The translations under genes were made by a program, and so were the position numbers. From contig NZ_CP137854.1 of NCBI RefSeq assembly GCF_033546935.1, positions 620,001-684,000 on the forward strand: a stretch of 64,000 bases of DNA, in the 5' to 3' direction. The DNA comes from Xylophilus sp. GOD-11R. GTDB lineage: Bacteria; Pseudomonadota; Gammaproteobacteria; Burkholderiales; Burkholderiaceae_C. The notes beneath the pieces are model-generated. The model did no database searches. It was not told the DNA's origin and saw nothing but the letters and a program-made list of their open reading frames with translations. Numbering within the stretch: the stretch's first letter is position 1; each line of letters opens with the position of its first letter. This document shows positions 8,521-16,854 of the stretch, in pieces.

Positions 8521-8919
8521 TCAGTCCGCCGGCCGGAAGGCCACCGCTTCCACTTCGATCAGCCAGGCCTCGTCGAGCAGCCCGGCCACCAGCACCAGCG
8601 TCGACGCCGGCCGGTGCTGCCCGAGGCAGCGGCTGCGGATCGGCCGCATGGCGGCGTTGTCGGCACGGTTCACCAGGTAGGTGGTGGTCTTGACCAGGTG
8701 TTCCATGCCCATGCCCGCGCCGCGCAGCGCACGCAGCAGGTTGCCCCAGGCGAGTTCGGCCTGCGCCTCGATGCCCGCGGGCGCGATGCCCTGTGCATCG
8801 ATGCCGACCTGGCCGGAGACATGCAGCCACTCGCCGGCGCCGTGCACCAGCACGGCCTGCGAATAGGGCCCTGCAGGCTGCGGCAGGTCCGATGGATTGA
8901 GGGTTTGCATGGAATACAT
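8521..8919 (-). CDS. RidA family (YjgF/YER057c/UK114) protein
   Basis: 132-residue Rid protein. Family features: PAGPYSQAV near the N-terminus, VSGQVGIDAQG, and a central NLLRALRGAGM segment followed by VKTTTYLV. Housekeeping RidA deaminates reactive enamine/imine intermediates. In this copy the usual catalytic Arg position near the C-terminus reads STLVLVAGLLDEAWLIEVEAVA, in which that Arg is not obvious, so it may belong to a Rid subgroup found in catabolic operons. The start ATG at 8919 overlaps the hydrolase stop (TGATG). Confidence 0.85.
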   Translation of the reverse strand: MYSMQTLNPSDLPQPAGPYSQAVLVHGAGEWLHVSGQVGIDAQGIAPAGIEAQAELAWGNLLRALRGAGMGMEHLVKTTTYLVNRADNAAMRPIRSRCLGQHRPASTLVLVAGLLDEAWLIEVEAVAFRPAD

Positions 8920-9728
8920 CAGTTCAGCAGGTGATCGAGCGCGAGCGCGGTGACTTCGTCGGTGCGCTCCAGCATGGGATTGTGGCCACAGCGGCCCAGC
9001 AGCATGAGCCGGGCCCGGGGCAGGTGATCGAGAAGGTGCAGCGCGCTGTCGCGGTAGGGCACCGGCCGGTCGTCGCGGCCGTGCACCAGCAGGACGTCCG
9101 CCTCCACCCGGCCCAGCAACGGCGGCGCGAGCCAGCCGGACTGCAACGCGGCTTCGCGGCCGGCCGCCATCATCGCGGCGAAGTACGCGCCGCGCCCCTC
9201 CTGCGACAGCAACTCGAAGCGCGCGGACACCTGGGCGTCGGTGAGCGACGCGGCATCGTAGACCGCGCCGGTCATGGCCGCACGCATCGCCTCGGCGCTG
9301 GTCGGCGTGGTCCAGAAGCGTTCCAGCACCGGATTGACGGTGCGCATGCCGCCACCGGCGCCGGTGCCGACGACCTTGCGCACCACGGGCGATGCCGCGG
9401 CCGCGCTTAGGGCCACCGCCGCGCCCATCGACTGTCCCCACACGTCGACGCGGTCGCCGCCGATGCGCCGCAAGGCGGCCTCGGCCTGCCGGACCCACAG
9501 CGGAAAGTCGAACAAGGGCGGTGCCGTCTTGCGCGGCGATGCACCAAAGCCGATCAGGTCGATGCCGTAAAGCGTGCGGTGCGCCGCCAGCGCAGGCACC
9601 ACCGCACCGAAGTTCGCATGGAAGGAAGTGCCCGGGCCGATGCCGTGGATCAGCAGCAGCGGCGGGCCCTCGCCCTCGATATGCACTGCGAAGGAGCCGT
9701 TTTCGAAATGCCAGTTTTCGGTCTTCAT
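8919..9728 (-). CDS. alpha/beta hydrolase
   Basis: 269-residue alpha/beta hydrolase with a complete catalytic set. The oxyanion HG is in LLIHGIGPG near residue 30, the nucleophile elbow is GQSMG near residue 100, the acid is in HGRDDRPVP, and the histidine is in GRCGHNPM. The overall pattern resembles meta-cleavage product hydrolases and related C-C or ester hydrolases; the substrate cannot be read from sequence. It is the first gene of the minus-strand unit and diverges from the amidohydrolase at 9849. A second, distinct hydrolase (11238) lies in the opposite operon. Confidence 0.9.
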   Translation of the reverse strand: MKTENWHFENGSFAVHIEGEGPPLLLIHGIGPGTSFHANFGAVVPALAAHRTLYGIDLIGFGASPRKTAPPLFDFPLWVRQAEAALRRIGGDRVDVWGQSMGAAVALSAAAASPVVRKVVGTGAGGGMRTVNPVLERFWTTPTSAEAMRAAMTGAVYDAASLTDAQVSARFELLSQEGRGAYFAAMMAAGREAALQSGWLAPPLLGRVEADVLLVHGRDDRPVPYRDSALHLLDHLPRARLMLLGRCGHNPMLERTDEVTALALDHLLN

Positions 9729-9736
9729 GAATCGAT

Positions 9737-9753
9737 GTGCCGCCGTGTGGCAC
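9737..9753. promoter_or_regulatory. candidate operator palindrome in the divergent catabolic promoter
   Basis: GTGCC-N7-GGCAC, a perfect 5+5 inverted repeat in the 120-base gap between the divergent hydrolase and amidohydrolase genes. Size and position suit a TetR-type operator, presumably for the regulator at 7931. This is an inference from position and symmetry. Confidence 0.35.
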
Positions 9754-9848
9754 GCGGGTTGCTTTGCCGAATGCTAGTCGGTTTTGACGATTCGCGGAAG
9801 CGCCGCCACCGCCGCGCCTTCCTTTCAGACAGCAAGACAAGCACCACG

Positions 9849-11225
9849 ATGACATCGAGAACATTCATTCGCTGCGGCCGGCTCTTCGACGGCCTGTCCG
9901 GCCTCGCCGAGACCGATCGCACCCTCGTGCTCTACGGCGACACGATCGACTGGGCCGGCCCCACGGCCCAGGCGCCCGCACCGCAACCGGGCGACCGGGA
10001 GCTCGACTACTCGGCGCACTTCGTGATGCCCGGCATGGTCGACTGCCATGCCCACATTTCCTACGGCAACGCGCTGGCGCAGGAAGACATCGACCTCTAC
10101 GCCACGATGGAATTCCGCACCCTGCGCTCGATGGTCGCGGCGCAGGCGATCCTGAAGTCGGGCTTCACCTCGATCATGGATCCGGCCTGCTCCGGCCTGA
10201 TCGCACCAGCGGTGCGCGACGCGGTCAACGTCGGCCTGGTGCAGGGCCCGCGCATCACCGCGTCGGGCCGCGCGCTCACCACCCAGCAGGGCCTCTACGA
10301 CTGGTATCCCTCGTGGGTAGGCGTGCCCGAGCCGTCCACCGGCATCATGACCGGCTCGATGGAGGAGGCGATCCGCATCATCCGCCAGCAGGCGCGCGAC
10401 GGCGTGGACGCCATCAAGCTGACCATGGACGGCATCCACGCGCGCCGCAACGGCGGCGGCCTGATCGCTGCCTATACCCAGGCCGAGACCCACACCATGG
10501 TCGACGAGATCCACCGGCTCGGCAAGCTCGCGGTGGTGCACGCGCGCGGCAAGGAGGGTGCGCTGTACGCGGCGCGCGCGGGCGTGGACATCGTCTTCCA
10601 CGCCTCCAACATCTGCGACGACGGCATCCAGGCGGCGCTCGACAACAGCACCTGGCTGTGCCCGTCGCTCGCCCTGCTGGTCAACAACATCGAGTTCCAC
10701 GAACCGACCGACGCGTCGGCGCCGTGGTGGCCCGACATCCAGCGCCGCGAACTCGTCGCCGCCTCGCAGAACCTGCGCCGCGCGCGGGCGGCCGGCGTGC
10801 GTTTCATGTCGGGCTCCGAGGCCGGCTTCGCGGTCACGCCCTATGGCGAATGGGGTGCGAAAGAACTCGAGGCGCACGTGCGCTACCTGGGCTTCACGCC
10901 GGCAGAAGCCATCCGCTGCGCCACGGTCGACAGCACCCGGCTGCTGCGCGAGCGCGACAAGCTCGGCGGCCTGGTGATTGGCAAGCTCGCCGACATCGTG
11001 GTGGTCGACGGCGACCCGCTGGCCGACATCACCGTGCTGCAGCGGCGCGAGGCGATCCACGCGGTGCTGCTCGGCGGCCAGCCGGTGGACCTTACCCCGG
11101 CGCCCACGCATGCCCGGCATTTCTCCGAATTTTCCCAGGGCATGTGGAGCAAGGTCTACGACCGCGCCTACGTCAACGCCCACCTCCAACCCGCCGCCGC
11201 CCTGGCGCCGCAGACCGTCGCCTGA
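9849..11225 (+). CDS. amidohydrolase family protein (imidazolonepropionase-like)
   Basis: 458-residue metal-dependent hydrolase of the amidohydrolase superfamily. The metal-binding HxH is in MVDCHAHISYG, later ligands are in VVHARGKEG and VFHASNICD, and the C-terminal sandwich ends GLVIGKLADIVVVDGDPL, typical of prolidase/imidazolonepropionase-like members. It probably cleaves an amide, carbamate or cyclic C-N bond in the pathway substrate. First gene of the plus-strand catabolic operon; the hydrolase at 11238 follows after 12 bases. The ATG at 9849 is chosen because upstream in-frame sequence runs through the divergent gene. Confidence 0.9.
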   Translation: MTSRTFIRCGRLFDGLSGLAETDRTLVLYGDTIDWAGPTAQAPAPQPGDRELDYSAHFVMPGMVDCHAHISYGNALAQEDIDLYATMEFRTLRSMVAAQAILKSGFTSIMDPACSGLIAPAVRDAVNVGLVQGPRITASGRALTTQQGLYDWYPSWVGVPEPSTGIMTGSMEEAIRIIRQQARDGVDAIKLTMDGIHARRNGGGLIAAYTQAETHTMVDEIHRLGKLAVVHARGKEGALYAARAGVDIVFHASNICDDGIQAALDNSTWLCPSLALLVNNIEFHEPTDASAPWWPDIQRRELVAASQNLRRARAAGVRFMSGSEAGFAVTPYGEWGAKELEAHVRYLGFTPAEAIRCATVDSTRLLRERDKLGGLVIGKLADIVVVDGDPLADITVLQRREAIHAVLLGGQPVDLTPAPTHARHFSEFSQGMWSKVYDRAYVNAHLQPAAALAPQTVA

Positions 11226-11237
11226 GCGCCTTCCACC

Positions 11238-12062
11238 ATGATGCAATTTCCCCTCACCGTTGCGGGTGTCACCACCCGCGTGCTGCAGGCCGGCCACAGC
11301 GGCCCGGCCGTGCTGTTCATCCATGGCCTGTCGACCCGGGCCGACCGCTGGAAGGCCGCGCTCGAGCGCCTGGCCGCCCGGGGCCATCGCGCCATCGCCT
11401 TCGACCTGCCGGGCCACGGCCTGGCCGGCAAGCCCGCTGACTTCGACTACAGCTCGGCGAGCCTGGCGCAGTACACGCTGGGTGTCATGAATGCGCTGTC
11501 CCTCTCGCACGCCCACCTGGTCGGCACCTCTCTCGGCGGGCACATCGCCGCCCTGGCGGCCATCGCCGCGCCGCAGCGCTGCGACAGCCTCTACCTGGTC
11601 GCGCCGCTGGGCCTCGCGCCGGTGGCGCCGGAGGCCGGCGAAGGCATACGCCGCAGCGTGCGCAACGTGTCGGTCGAAGGCGTGCGGGCCAAGCTCGCCA
11701 ACGTGTTCGTCGACCCTGCTTTCGCCACCGAAGACCTGATCGTGGAGGAGTCGCGCATCAACGGCTCCGAGGGCGCGGTGGAGGCCCTGAGCGCACTCGG
11801 CGACTACATCGTCGAGCGGCTCAACGGCGAGCTGCTGGACCGGGCGCTGGTAGACCTGTCGGCGCGCCTGCCGGTGGGGCTGCTGTGGGGCGAACATGAC
11901 CGCATGGTGTCGCTGTCGGTCGGCCACGACGCGGCGCGGCTGCTCGGCCTGGGCGAGTTGCCGGTGATGCCGAACACGGGCCATGCGCCGTACGTGGAAC
12001 AGCCCGACGCCTTCGTGCAGCGCTGGTTCGATTTCGCCCGATCGTCCGTGGAGGCCGCATGA
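11238..12062 (+). CDS. alpha/beta hydrolase
   Basis: 274-residue alpha/beta hydrolase, not a close copy of the one at 8919. Catalytic elements: LFIHGLSTRADRW (oxyanion), DLPGHGLAGKP, nucleophile elbow GTSLGGH, acid in WGEHDRMV, histidine in NTGHAPYVEQP. The pattern is that of ester or C-C bond hydrolases of aromatic degradation. Its stop overlaps the start of the oxygenase large subunit as ATGA, implying coupled translation. Two ATGs are adjacent at the start (11238 and 11241). Confidence 0.9.
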   Translation: MMQFPLTVAGVTTRVLQAGHSGPAVLFIHGLSTRADRWKAALERLAARGHRAIAFDLPGHGLAGKPADFDYSSASLAQYTLGVMNALSLSHAHLVGTSLGGHIAALAAIAAPQRCDSLYLVAPLGLAPVAPEAGEGIRRSVRNVSVEGVRAKLANVFVDPAFATEDLIVEESRINGSEGAVEALSALGDYIVERLNGELLDRALVDLSARLPVGLLWGEHDRMVSLSVGHDAARLLGLGELPVMPNTGHAPYVEQPDAFVQRWFDFARSSVEAA

Positions 12063-13360
12063 AGCTCGCCGACATTCCCGTGCACGCCGCGGCGCCGGCC
12101 GACCCGCTGGACGGTTTTCGCTGGCCCACCGACGACTTCACCCGCACCCCCTACCGCGTCTTCACCGACGAGGCCATCTACCAGCGCGAGATGGAGCGCA
12201 TCTTCCGTGGCCCGGTCTGGAACTACCTCGCGCTGGAGGCCGAGGTGCCCGAGCCAGGCTCCTACAAGACGGTGCAGATCGGCAACGTGCCGGTGGTGGT
12301 GTCGCGCAATATGCAGGGCGAGGTCACCGCCTTCGTCAACCGCTGCGCGCATCGTGGCGCGACGGTGGTGCGCCAGGAGTTCGGCCGGGCCGAGGGCCAC
12401 GCCTGCATCTATCACCAGTGGAACTACGACAGCTCGGGCGACCTCTGCGGCGTGCCCTACCGCCGCGGCCTCAACGGCTGCGGCGGCTATCCCAAGGACT
12501 TCAAGCCTGCCGAGCACGGCCTGCAGAAGCTGCGGGTGGCGCTCTACAAGGGCCTGGTGTTCGGCAGCTTCGCCGACGAGCCACCGGAGCTGCTGGCGTA
12601 CCTCGGCACCAACATCGTCACCCACCTCGACCGCATCTTCGTCAAGCCGCTCAAGGTGCTCGGCTACCACCGCCAGCGCATCTCGGCCAACTGGAAGCTC
12701 TACTTCGAGAACATCAAGGACCCCTACCACGCCGGCCTGTTGCACACCTTCATGGCGACCTTCGGCGTGTACCGCTCCACCCAGAAGGGCCACACCCTGC
12801 TGAGCCCGGGCGGAGGCCACGCGGTGGTGTATTCGGTCACCAACACCGACAGCGTCGAGAGTGTGGTCGAGGCCTACCAGGGCACCGACAACAAGTACCA
12901 GACCGACTTCGCGCTCCAGGAGCCCGGCCTGCTGCAATGGTCGCCGGACTTCCACGACGGCATCGGCAACCTGATCGTCTCGGTGTTCCCCAACATGGTG
13001 GTGCACCAGATCCTCAACACGTTCGCCACGCGGCAGGTGCGGCCGCTGGGCACCGGCGCCATGGAGCTCTACTGGACCTACTTCGGCTTCGAGGACGATG
13101 CCGCCGAGCGCACCGCCGCGCGGCTGCAGCAACTCAACCTGGTGGGGCCGGCGGGCTACATCTCGATGGAGGACGGCGAGGCGATCCGCCTAGTGCAGCA
13201 GTCCATCACCGGCGAGTCGCGGGACGCCACCTCCTTCATCGAGATGGGCGGCCGCGGCCCCATCGTCGATGCCGACCACGTGGTCACCGAAGTCTGCACC
13301 CGCGGCCTCTGGCAGCAGTACGCCCGCACCATGGGCTTCGCGCCGGAGGCCGCCGCATGA
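12059..13360 (+). CDS. Rieske non-heme iron oxygenase, large (alpha) subunit
   Basis: 433-residue ring-hydroxylating oxygenase alpha subunit. Rieske [2Fe-2S] ligands: C96 and H98 in CAHRGA, C116 and H119 in CIYHQW. The catalytic mononuclear iron site is in NIKDPYHAGLLHTF, with bridging D221 and ligands H224 and H229. The sequence style is closest to salicylate hydroxylase (NagG) and anthranilate-type oxygenases, so an aromatic carboxylate is plausible, but the substrate is inference. It overlaps the small-subunit gene by four bases. Electrons would come through the Rieske ferredoxin at 13835. Confidence 0.92.
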   Translation: MKLADIPVHAAAPADPLDGFRWPTDDFTRTPYRVFTDEAIYQREMERIFRGPVWNYLALEAEVPEPGSYKTVQIGNVPVVVSRNMQGEVTAFVNRCAHRGATVVRQEFGRAEGHACIYHQWNYDSSGDLCGVPYRRGLNGCGGYPKDFKPAEHGLQKLRVALYKGLVFGSFADEPPELLAYLGTNIVTHLDRIFVKPLKVLGYHRQRISANWKLYFENIKDPYHAGLLHTFMATFGVYRSTQKGHTLLSPGGGHAVVYSVTNTDSVESVVEAYQGTDNKYQTDFALQEPGLLQWSPDFHDGIGNLIVSVFPNMVVHQILNTFATRQVRPLGTGAMELYWTYFGFEDDAAERTAARLQQLNLVGPAGYISMEDGEAIRLVQQSITGESRDATSFIEMGGRGPIVDADHVVTEVCTRGLWQQYARTMGFAPEAAA

Positions 13361-13824
13361 GCCCGCGCGAACGAGTCCAGGAGCTGCAACTGCGATACGC
13401 CCACGCCATCGACGACGACGCGCTGGAGCAGTGGCCGGGCTTCTTCACCGCCGAAGGCCGCTACCGCGTGATCCCGCGCGAGAACCATGCGCGCGGCCTG
13501 CCCGCCTGCCTGATCGACTGCCGGGGCGTCGCCATGATGCAGGACCGCGTCGCCTCGCTGCGCACGGCCAACATCTACAACATCCACTTCGACCGGCATC
13601 TCCTGTCGCCGCCGCTGGTGGAAGCGCCCGAGGCCGACGGCACGGTGCGCGCCCGCACCCAGTTCCTGGTGATGCAGTCCGACCAGTCGGGCGTGAGCAA
13701 GCCCTTCGCCACCGGCGTGTACCTCGACGTGGTCGAGCTCGGCGGCGACACGGCACGCTTTCGCGAACGCACCGTGGTGCTCGACAGCTACGGCGTGCTC
13801 GAACTGCTCGCCACCCCCATCTGA
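13357..13824 (+). CDS. aromatic-ring-hydroxylating oxygenase, small (beta) subunit
   Basis: 155-residue beta subunit with the SnoaL/NTF2-like fold. Family segments: LQLRYAHAIDDDALEQWPGFFTAEG, YRVIPRENHARG, IYNIHFDRHLLS, and a C-terminal FRERTVVLDSYGVLELLATPI. It pairs with the alpha subunit to build an (alpha-beta)3 oxygenase and is usually structural. The start is fixed by the ATGA overlap with the alpha subunit; the ferredoxin follows after 10 bases. Confidence 0.9.
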   Translation: MSPRERVQELQLRYAHAIDDDALEQWPGFFTAEGRYRVIPRENHARGLPACLIDCRGVAMMQDRVASLRTANIYNIHFDRHLLSPPLVEAPEADGTVRARTQFLVMQSDQSGVSKPFATGVYLDVVELGGDTARFRERTVVLDSYGVLELLATPI

Positions 13825-13834
13825 GGCAGCCACC

Positions 13835-14143
13835 ATGACCCAATGGCACGACGTCGGCGAACCCGGCGATTTTCCCGACGGCGCCTCCTGGCCGGTGCGC
13901 ATCGCGGGCCAGGACGTGGCGGTGTTCCGCCTCGGCGAAGGCCTGCACGCGCTGGCCGACCGCTGCACCCATGGCCTGGCAAAGCTGTCCGAAGGCTATG
14001 TGGAAGACGACTGCGTGGAGTGCCCGCTGCACCAGGGCAGCTTCGACATCCGGACCGGCGAGGCACGCTGCGCGCCGGCGACCGTGGCGGTGCGGACCTT
14101 CCCGGTGCGGGTGGTCGCCGGCCGGGTGGAGGTGCAGGCATGA
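13835..14143 (+). CDS. Rieske-type ferredoxin
   Basis: 102-residue soluble Rieske [2Fe-2S] ferredoxin with ligands C44/H46 in CTHGLA and C63/H66 in CPLHQG. It is the expected electron carrier to the oxygenase terminal component (NagAb/BphF type). No NAD(P)H ferredoxin reductase is encoded anywhere in this cluster, so the reductase must be supplied from elsewhere. The stop overlaps the permease start (ATGA), tying the transporter genes into the same transcript. Confidence 0.92.
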   Translation: MTQWHDVGEPGDFPDGASWPVRIAGQDVAVFRLGEGLHALADRCTHGLAKLSEGYVEDDCVECPLHQGSFDIRTGEARCAPATVAVRTFPVRVVAGRVEVQA

Positions 14144-14973
14144 GCGGGGTCGTCGACGCACCGCTGGCCGCGCCGGCCACGACGACCACCGGGACGGCGC
14201 CGGCGAGCCCGGCGCGCCGCTGGCGGGCGTCGCTGGAGACGCGGTGGACGCTGGCCTCGGTCGCGGCGCTGATCGGCCTCTGGTCGATCGCCGCCCTGGT
14301 ACTGCCGCCCAGCGTGTTCCCGTCGCCGCTGCGCGTGCTGGCGGCCATGGCCGCGCTGGTGCAGACCCGCGAGCTGTGGTCAGACACCGCCACCACGCTC
14401 GGCCGCATCCTGATGGCCTTCGCCCTGGGCATGGGTGCCGCGCTGGCGCTGGGCACCGCCATGGCGGTGTCGCGGCGCGCCGGCGCCTTCTTCCGGGTGT
14501 GGATCGTCTGCGGCATCACGCTGCCGGCCATCGTCACCATCCTCACCGTCTACATGGTGGTGGGCATGAACGAGCGCGGCGGCGTCCTGGGCGCGGCGCT
14601 CACCGTGGTGCCCTTCCTGGCGATCAACATCCGCGAGGGCATCAAGAGCATCGACACCCGCTTGCTGAAGATGGGCCAGATCTTCCGCGCCAGCCGCTCG
14701 CAGATCGCGCGTCGCATCGTGGCGCCGCAGATCGCGCCGATGCTGCTGGCCTCGGCCCGCTTCGGGCTCGGGCTGGTCTGGAAGATGGTGCTCTTCGTCG
14801 AGTTGCTGGGCCGCAGCGACGGCGTGGGCTTTCGCATCGAGTACTACTTCCAGCTCTTCGACATGACCAACGTGCTGGCCTACGCGCTGTGCTTCGTGGT
14901 CGTGATGCTGGCCATCGAGGTCGGCGTCTTCGGCGTGCTCGAACGCCGCATCTTCCGCTGGCGCCGCGGCTGA
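14140..14973 (+). CDS. ABC transporter permease (NitT/TauT type)
   Basis: 277-residue inner-membrane permease of the SsuC/TauC class with about six hydrophobic helices and a cytoplasmic coupling loop around residues 175-200 (IKSIDTRLLKMGQIFRASR). An N-terminal stretch of about 25 Ala/Thr-rich residues precedes the first helix. It works with the ATPase at 14994 and the binding protein at 15824. Coupling to the oxygenase genes suggests the imported solute is the oxygenase substrate. Confidence 0.92.
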   Translation: MSGVVDAPLAAPATTTTGTAPASPARRWRASLETRWTLASVAALIGLWSIAALVLPPSVFPSPLRVLAAMAALVQTRELWSDTATTLGRILMAFALGMGAALALGTAMAVSRRAGAFFRVWIVCGITLPAIVTILTVYMVVGMNERGGVLGAALTVVPFLAINIREGIKSIDTRLLKMGQIFRASRSQIARRIVAPQIAPMLLASARFGLGLVWKMVLFVELLGRSDGVGFRIEYYFQLFDMTNVLAYALCFVVVMLAIEVGVFGVLERRIFRWRRG

Positions 14974-14993
14974 TCCGAGAAGGAACCCAGAAC

Positions 14994-15773
14994 ATGGACC
15001 AGATCCACATCCGCGGATTGCGCAAATCCTTCGTGTCGGCCGGCCGGCTGCGCTCGGTGCTCGACGACATCGACCTTTCGGTGGCCACCGGCGAGGTGCT
15101 CGGCCTGGTCGGGCCTTCGGGCTGCGGCAAGTCGACCCTGCTCAACATCGTGGCCGGCCTCGACCGCGAACACGAGGGCGCCGTCACCATCCAGGGCCGG
15201 CCGATCGGCGAGCAGCTGGGCGCCGGCTTCCGGGTGGCCTACGTGTTCCAGGAGCCGCGCCTGCTGCCCTGGTACACCCTCACCCAGAACCTGGAGTTCG
15301 TGCTGGAGGCCGGCGGCTTCGCACGCGCCGAATGGGCGCGCCGCATCGACGACGTTCTGCAGGCGGTCAGGCTCGGCGAGTTCCGCCACTTCTATCCGGC
15401 GCAGCTCTCCGGCGGCATGCAGCAGCGCGCCTCCATCGCGCGCGCCTTTTGCATCGACCCGGACATCCTGCTGCTCGACGAGCCCTTCAGCGCCCTCGAC
15501 GAGCTCACCGCCCGTGCGCTGCGCCAGAGCCTGCTGGAGCTCTGGCAGCGCTTTCGCACCACCATCGTCTTCGTCAGCCACAACGCCTTCGAGGCGGCCT
15601 TCCTGGCCGATCGCATCCTCGTGATGGGCGAGGGCCGCATCCACCAGGAACTCGACCTTCGCGGCACCGCGCGGCCGCGCTCCTACGACGACCCGGCCGT
15701 ATTCGACGCCAGCCGCCAGGTGGTGCACCACCTGGAGCGCCAGGCAGCCCGCCAGAAGGCCGCCCGGGCCTGA
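14994..15773 (+). CDS. ABC transporter ATP-binding protein (NitT/TauT type)
   Basis: 259-residue ABC ATPase with all motifs intact: Walker A GPSGCGKST, Q-loop VFQEPRLLPW, signature LSGGMQQR, Walker B DILLLDEPFSALD and the switch histidine in VFVSHNAFEA. The LPW after the Q-loop is typical of the SsuB/TauB group. An AGAAGGAA ribosome site lies before the ATG. Partner of the permease immediately upstream. Confidence 0.94.
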   Translation: MDQIHIRGLRKSFVSAGRLRSVLDDIDLSVATGEVLGLVGPSGCGKSTLLNIVAGLDREHEGAVTIQGRPIGEQLGAGFRVAYVFQEPRLLPWYTLTQNLEFVLEAGGFARAEWARRIDDVLQAVRLGEFRHFYPAQLSGGMQQRASIARAFCIDPDILLLDEPFSALDELTARALRQSLLELWQRFRTTIVFVSHNAFEAAFLADRILVMGEGRIHQELDLRGTARPRSYDDPAVFDASRQVVHHLERQAARQKAARA

Positions 15774-15823
15774 CAGAGCCGGCCCGGCCCTCCCGCATTC
15801 CCATCGCCCCACCCCTGAAAACC

Positions 15824-16825
15824 ATGAAACGCAACCACGTTCTCCGCGTCCTCGCCGGCGCGCTCGCCGCCGCCACCCTGAGCACCTTCGGCACCGCCGC
15901 CCTGGCGCAGGCCCAGCCGGCGGGCGACGGCGGCACCGTCAGGATCATGATCAATCCGGCCGGCACCATGGGCATCGGCCCGGCGGTCATCAAAAAATAC
16001 GGCTTCGACAAGAAGCACGGCATCCACCTCGAAGTGGTGTCGTACTCGGACCAGAAGACCGCCACCGCCGCCATCCAGAGCGGCTCGGCCGAACTCGTCG
16101 TGTTCGACTGGCTGGCTGCCGCACGGCTGCGCGCGTCCGGCACGCCGGTGGTCGGCATCGCGCCCTTCCTCACCTACGTCAACAGCGTGGTCGTGCCCAA
16201 GGATTCGCCGCTCAAGACGCTGGCCGACCTCAAGGGCAAGCGCGTCGGCGTGGCCCACAAGACCGGCTTCGACTGGATCGTCATGCAGGCTGCCGCGCAG
16301 AAGCTCTACCGCATGGACATCGGCAAGGATGCGGAAGTGCGCGAAGGCGCCATCCCGCTGCTGCGCGGCCTGATCGAGAAGGGCGACCTCGACGCCACCC
16401 AGATGTGGAACTCGCTCACGCCCGAGATGCTCGCCAGCGGCCGCTACCGCACCCTGGTCACCATCCGCGACCTTACCCGCCAGATGGGCCTGCCCACCGT
16501 GCCCTTCCTGCTGTTCAGCATGCGCGAGGACTATGCCCGGCAGCATCCCGGCAATGCCCGCGCGTTCGTCGCCGCCTGGCAGGACGCGGTAGACGTGCTG
16601 ATGAAGGACGAGGACGTGTGGCTTGAGCACGGCGCCCGCCTCAAGCTCTCGCCCGAATCGCTGGCGTTCTTCAAGGACCAGGTGCGCCGCGACCTGCTCA
16701 AGCAGTTCGCCCCGGACATGGGCAAGGGGCTGGAAGCCACGCTCGACGCGGTCAACGCGGTGGCGCCGGAGGTGGTGGGCCTGAAGACCATGCCGGCGGG
16801 CTTCATCAGCCTCGCCTACCAGTAA
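15824..16825 (+). CDS. ABC transporter substrate-binding protein (NitT/TauT type)
   Basis: 333-residue periplasmic binding protein with a clear Sec signal peptide (positively charged MKRNHVLRVL, hydrophobic core, cleavage near ALAQA, about residue 28). The mature part follows the SsuA/NrtA pattern: KYGFDKKHGIHLEVV, ATAAIQSGSAELVVFDW, and LADLKGKRVGVAHKTG. Ligand specificity is unknown. Last gene of the catabolic operon; the next gene is convergent. Confidence 0.92.
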   Translation: MKRNHVLRVLAGALAAATLSTFGTAALAQAQPAGDGGTVRIMINPAGTMGIGPAVIKKYGFDKKHGIHLEVVSYSDQKTATAAIQSGSAELVVFDWLAAARLRASGTPVVGIAPFLTYVNSVVVPKDSPLKTLADLKGKRVGVAHKTGFDWIVMQAAAQKLYRMDIGKDAEVREGAIPLLRGLIEKGDLDATQMWNSLTPEMLASGRYRTLVTIRDLTRQMGLPTVPFLLFSMREDYARQHPGNARAFVAAWQDAVDVLMKDEDVWLEHGARLKLSPESLAFFKDQVRRDLLKQFAPDMGKGLEATLDAVNAVAPEVVGLKTMPAGFISLAYQ

Positions 16826-16854
16826 ACCGGTCGCACTGGCCGGCCGCAGCCGGC

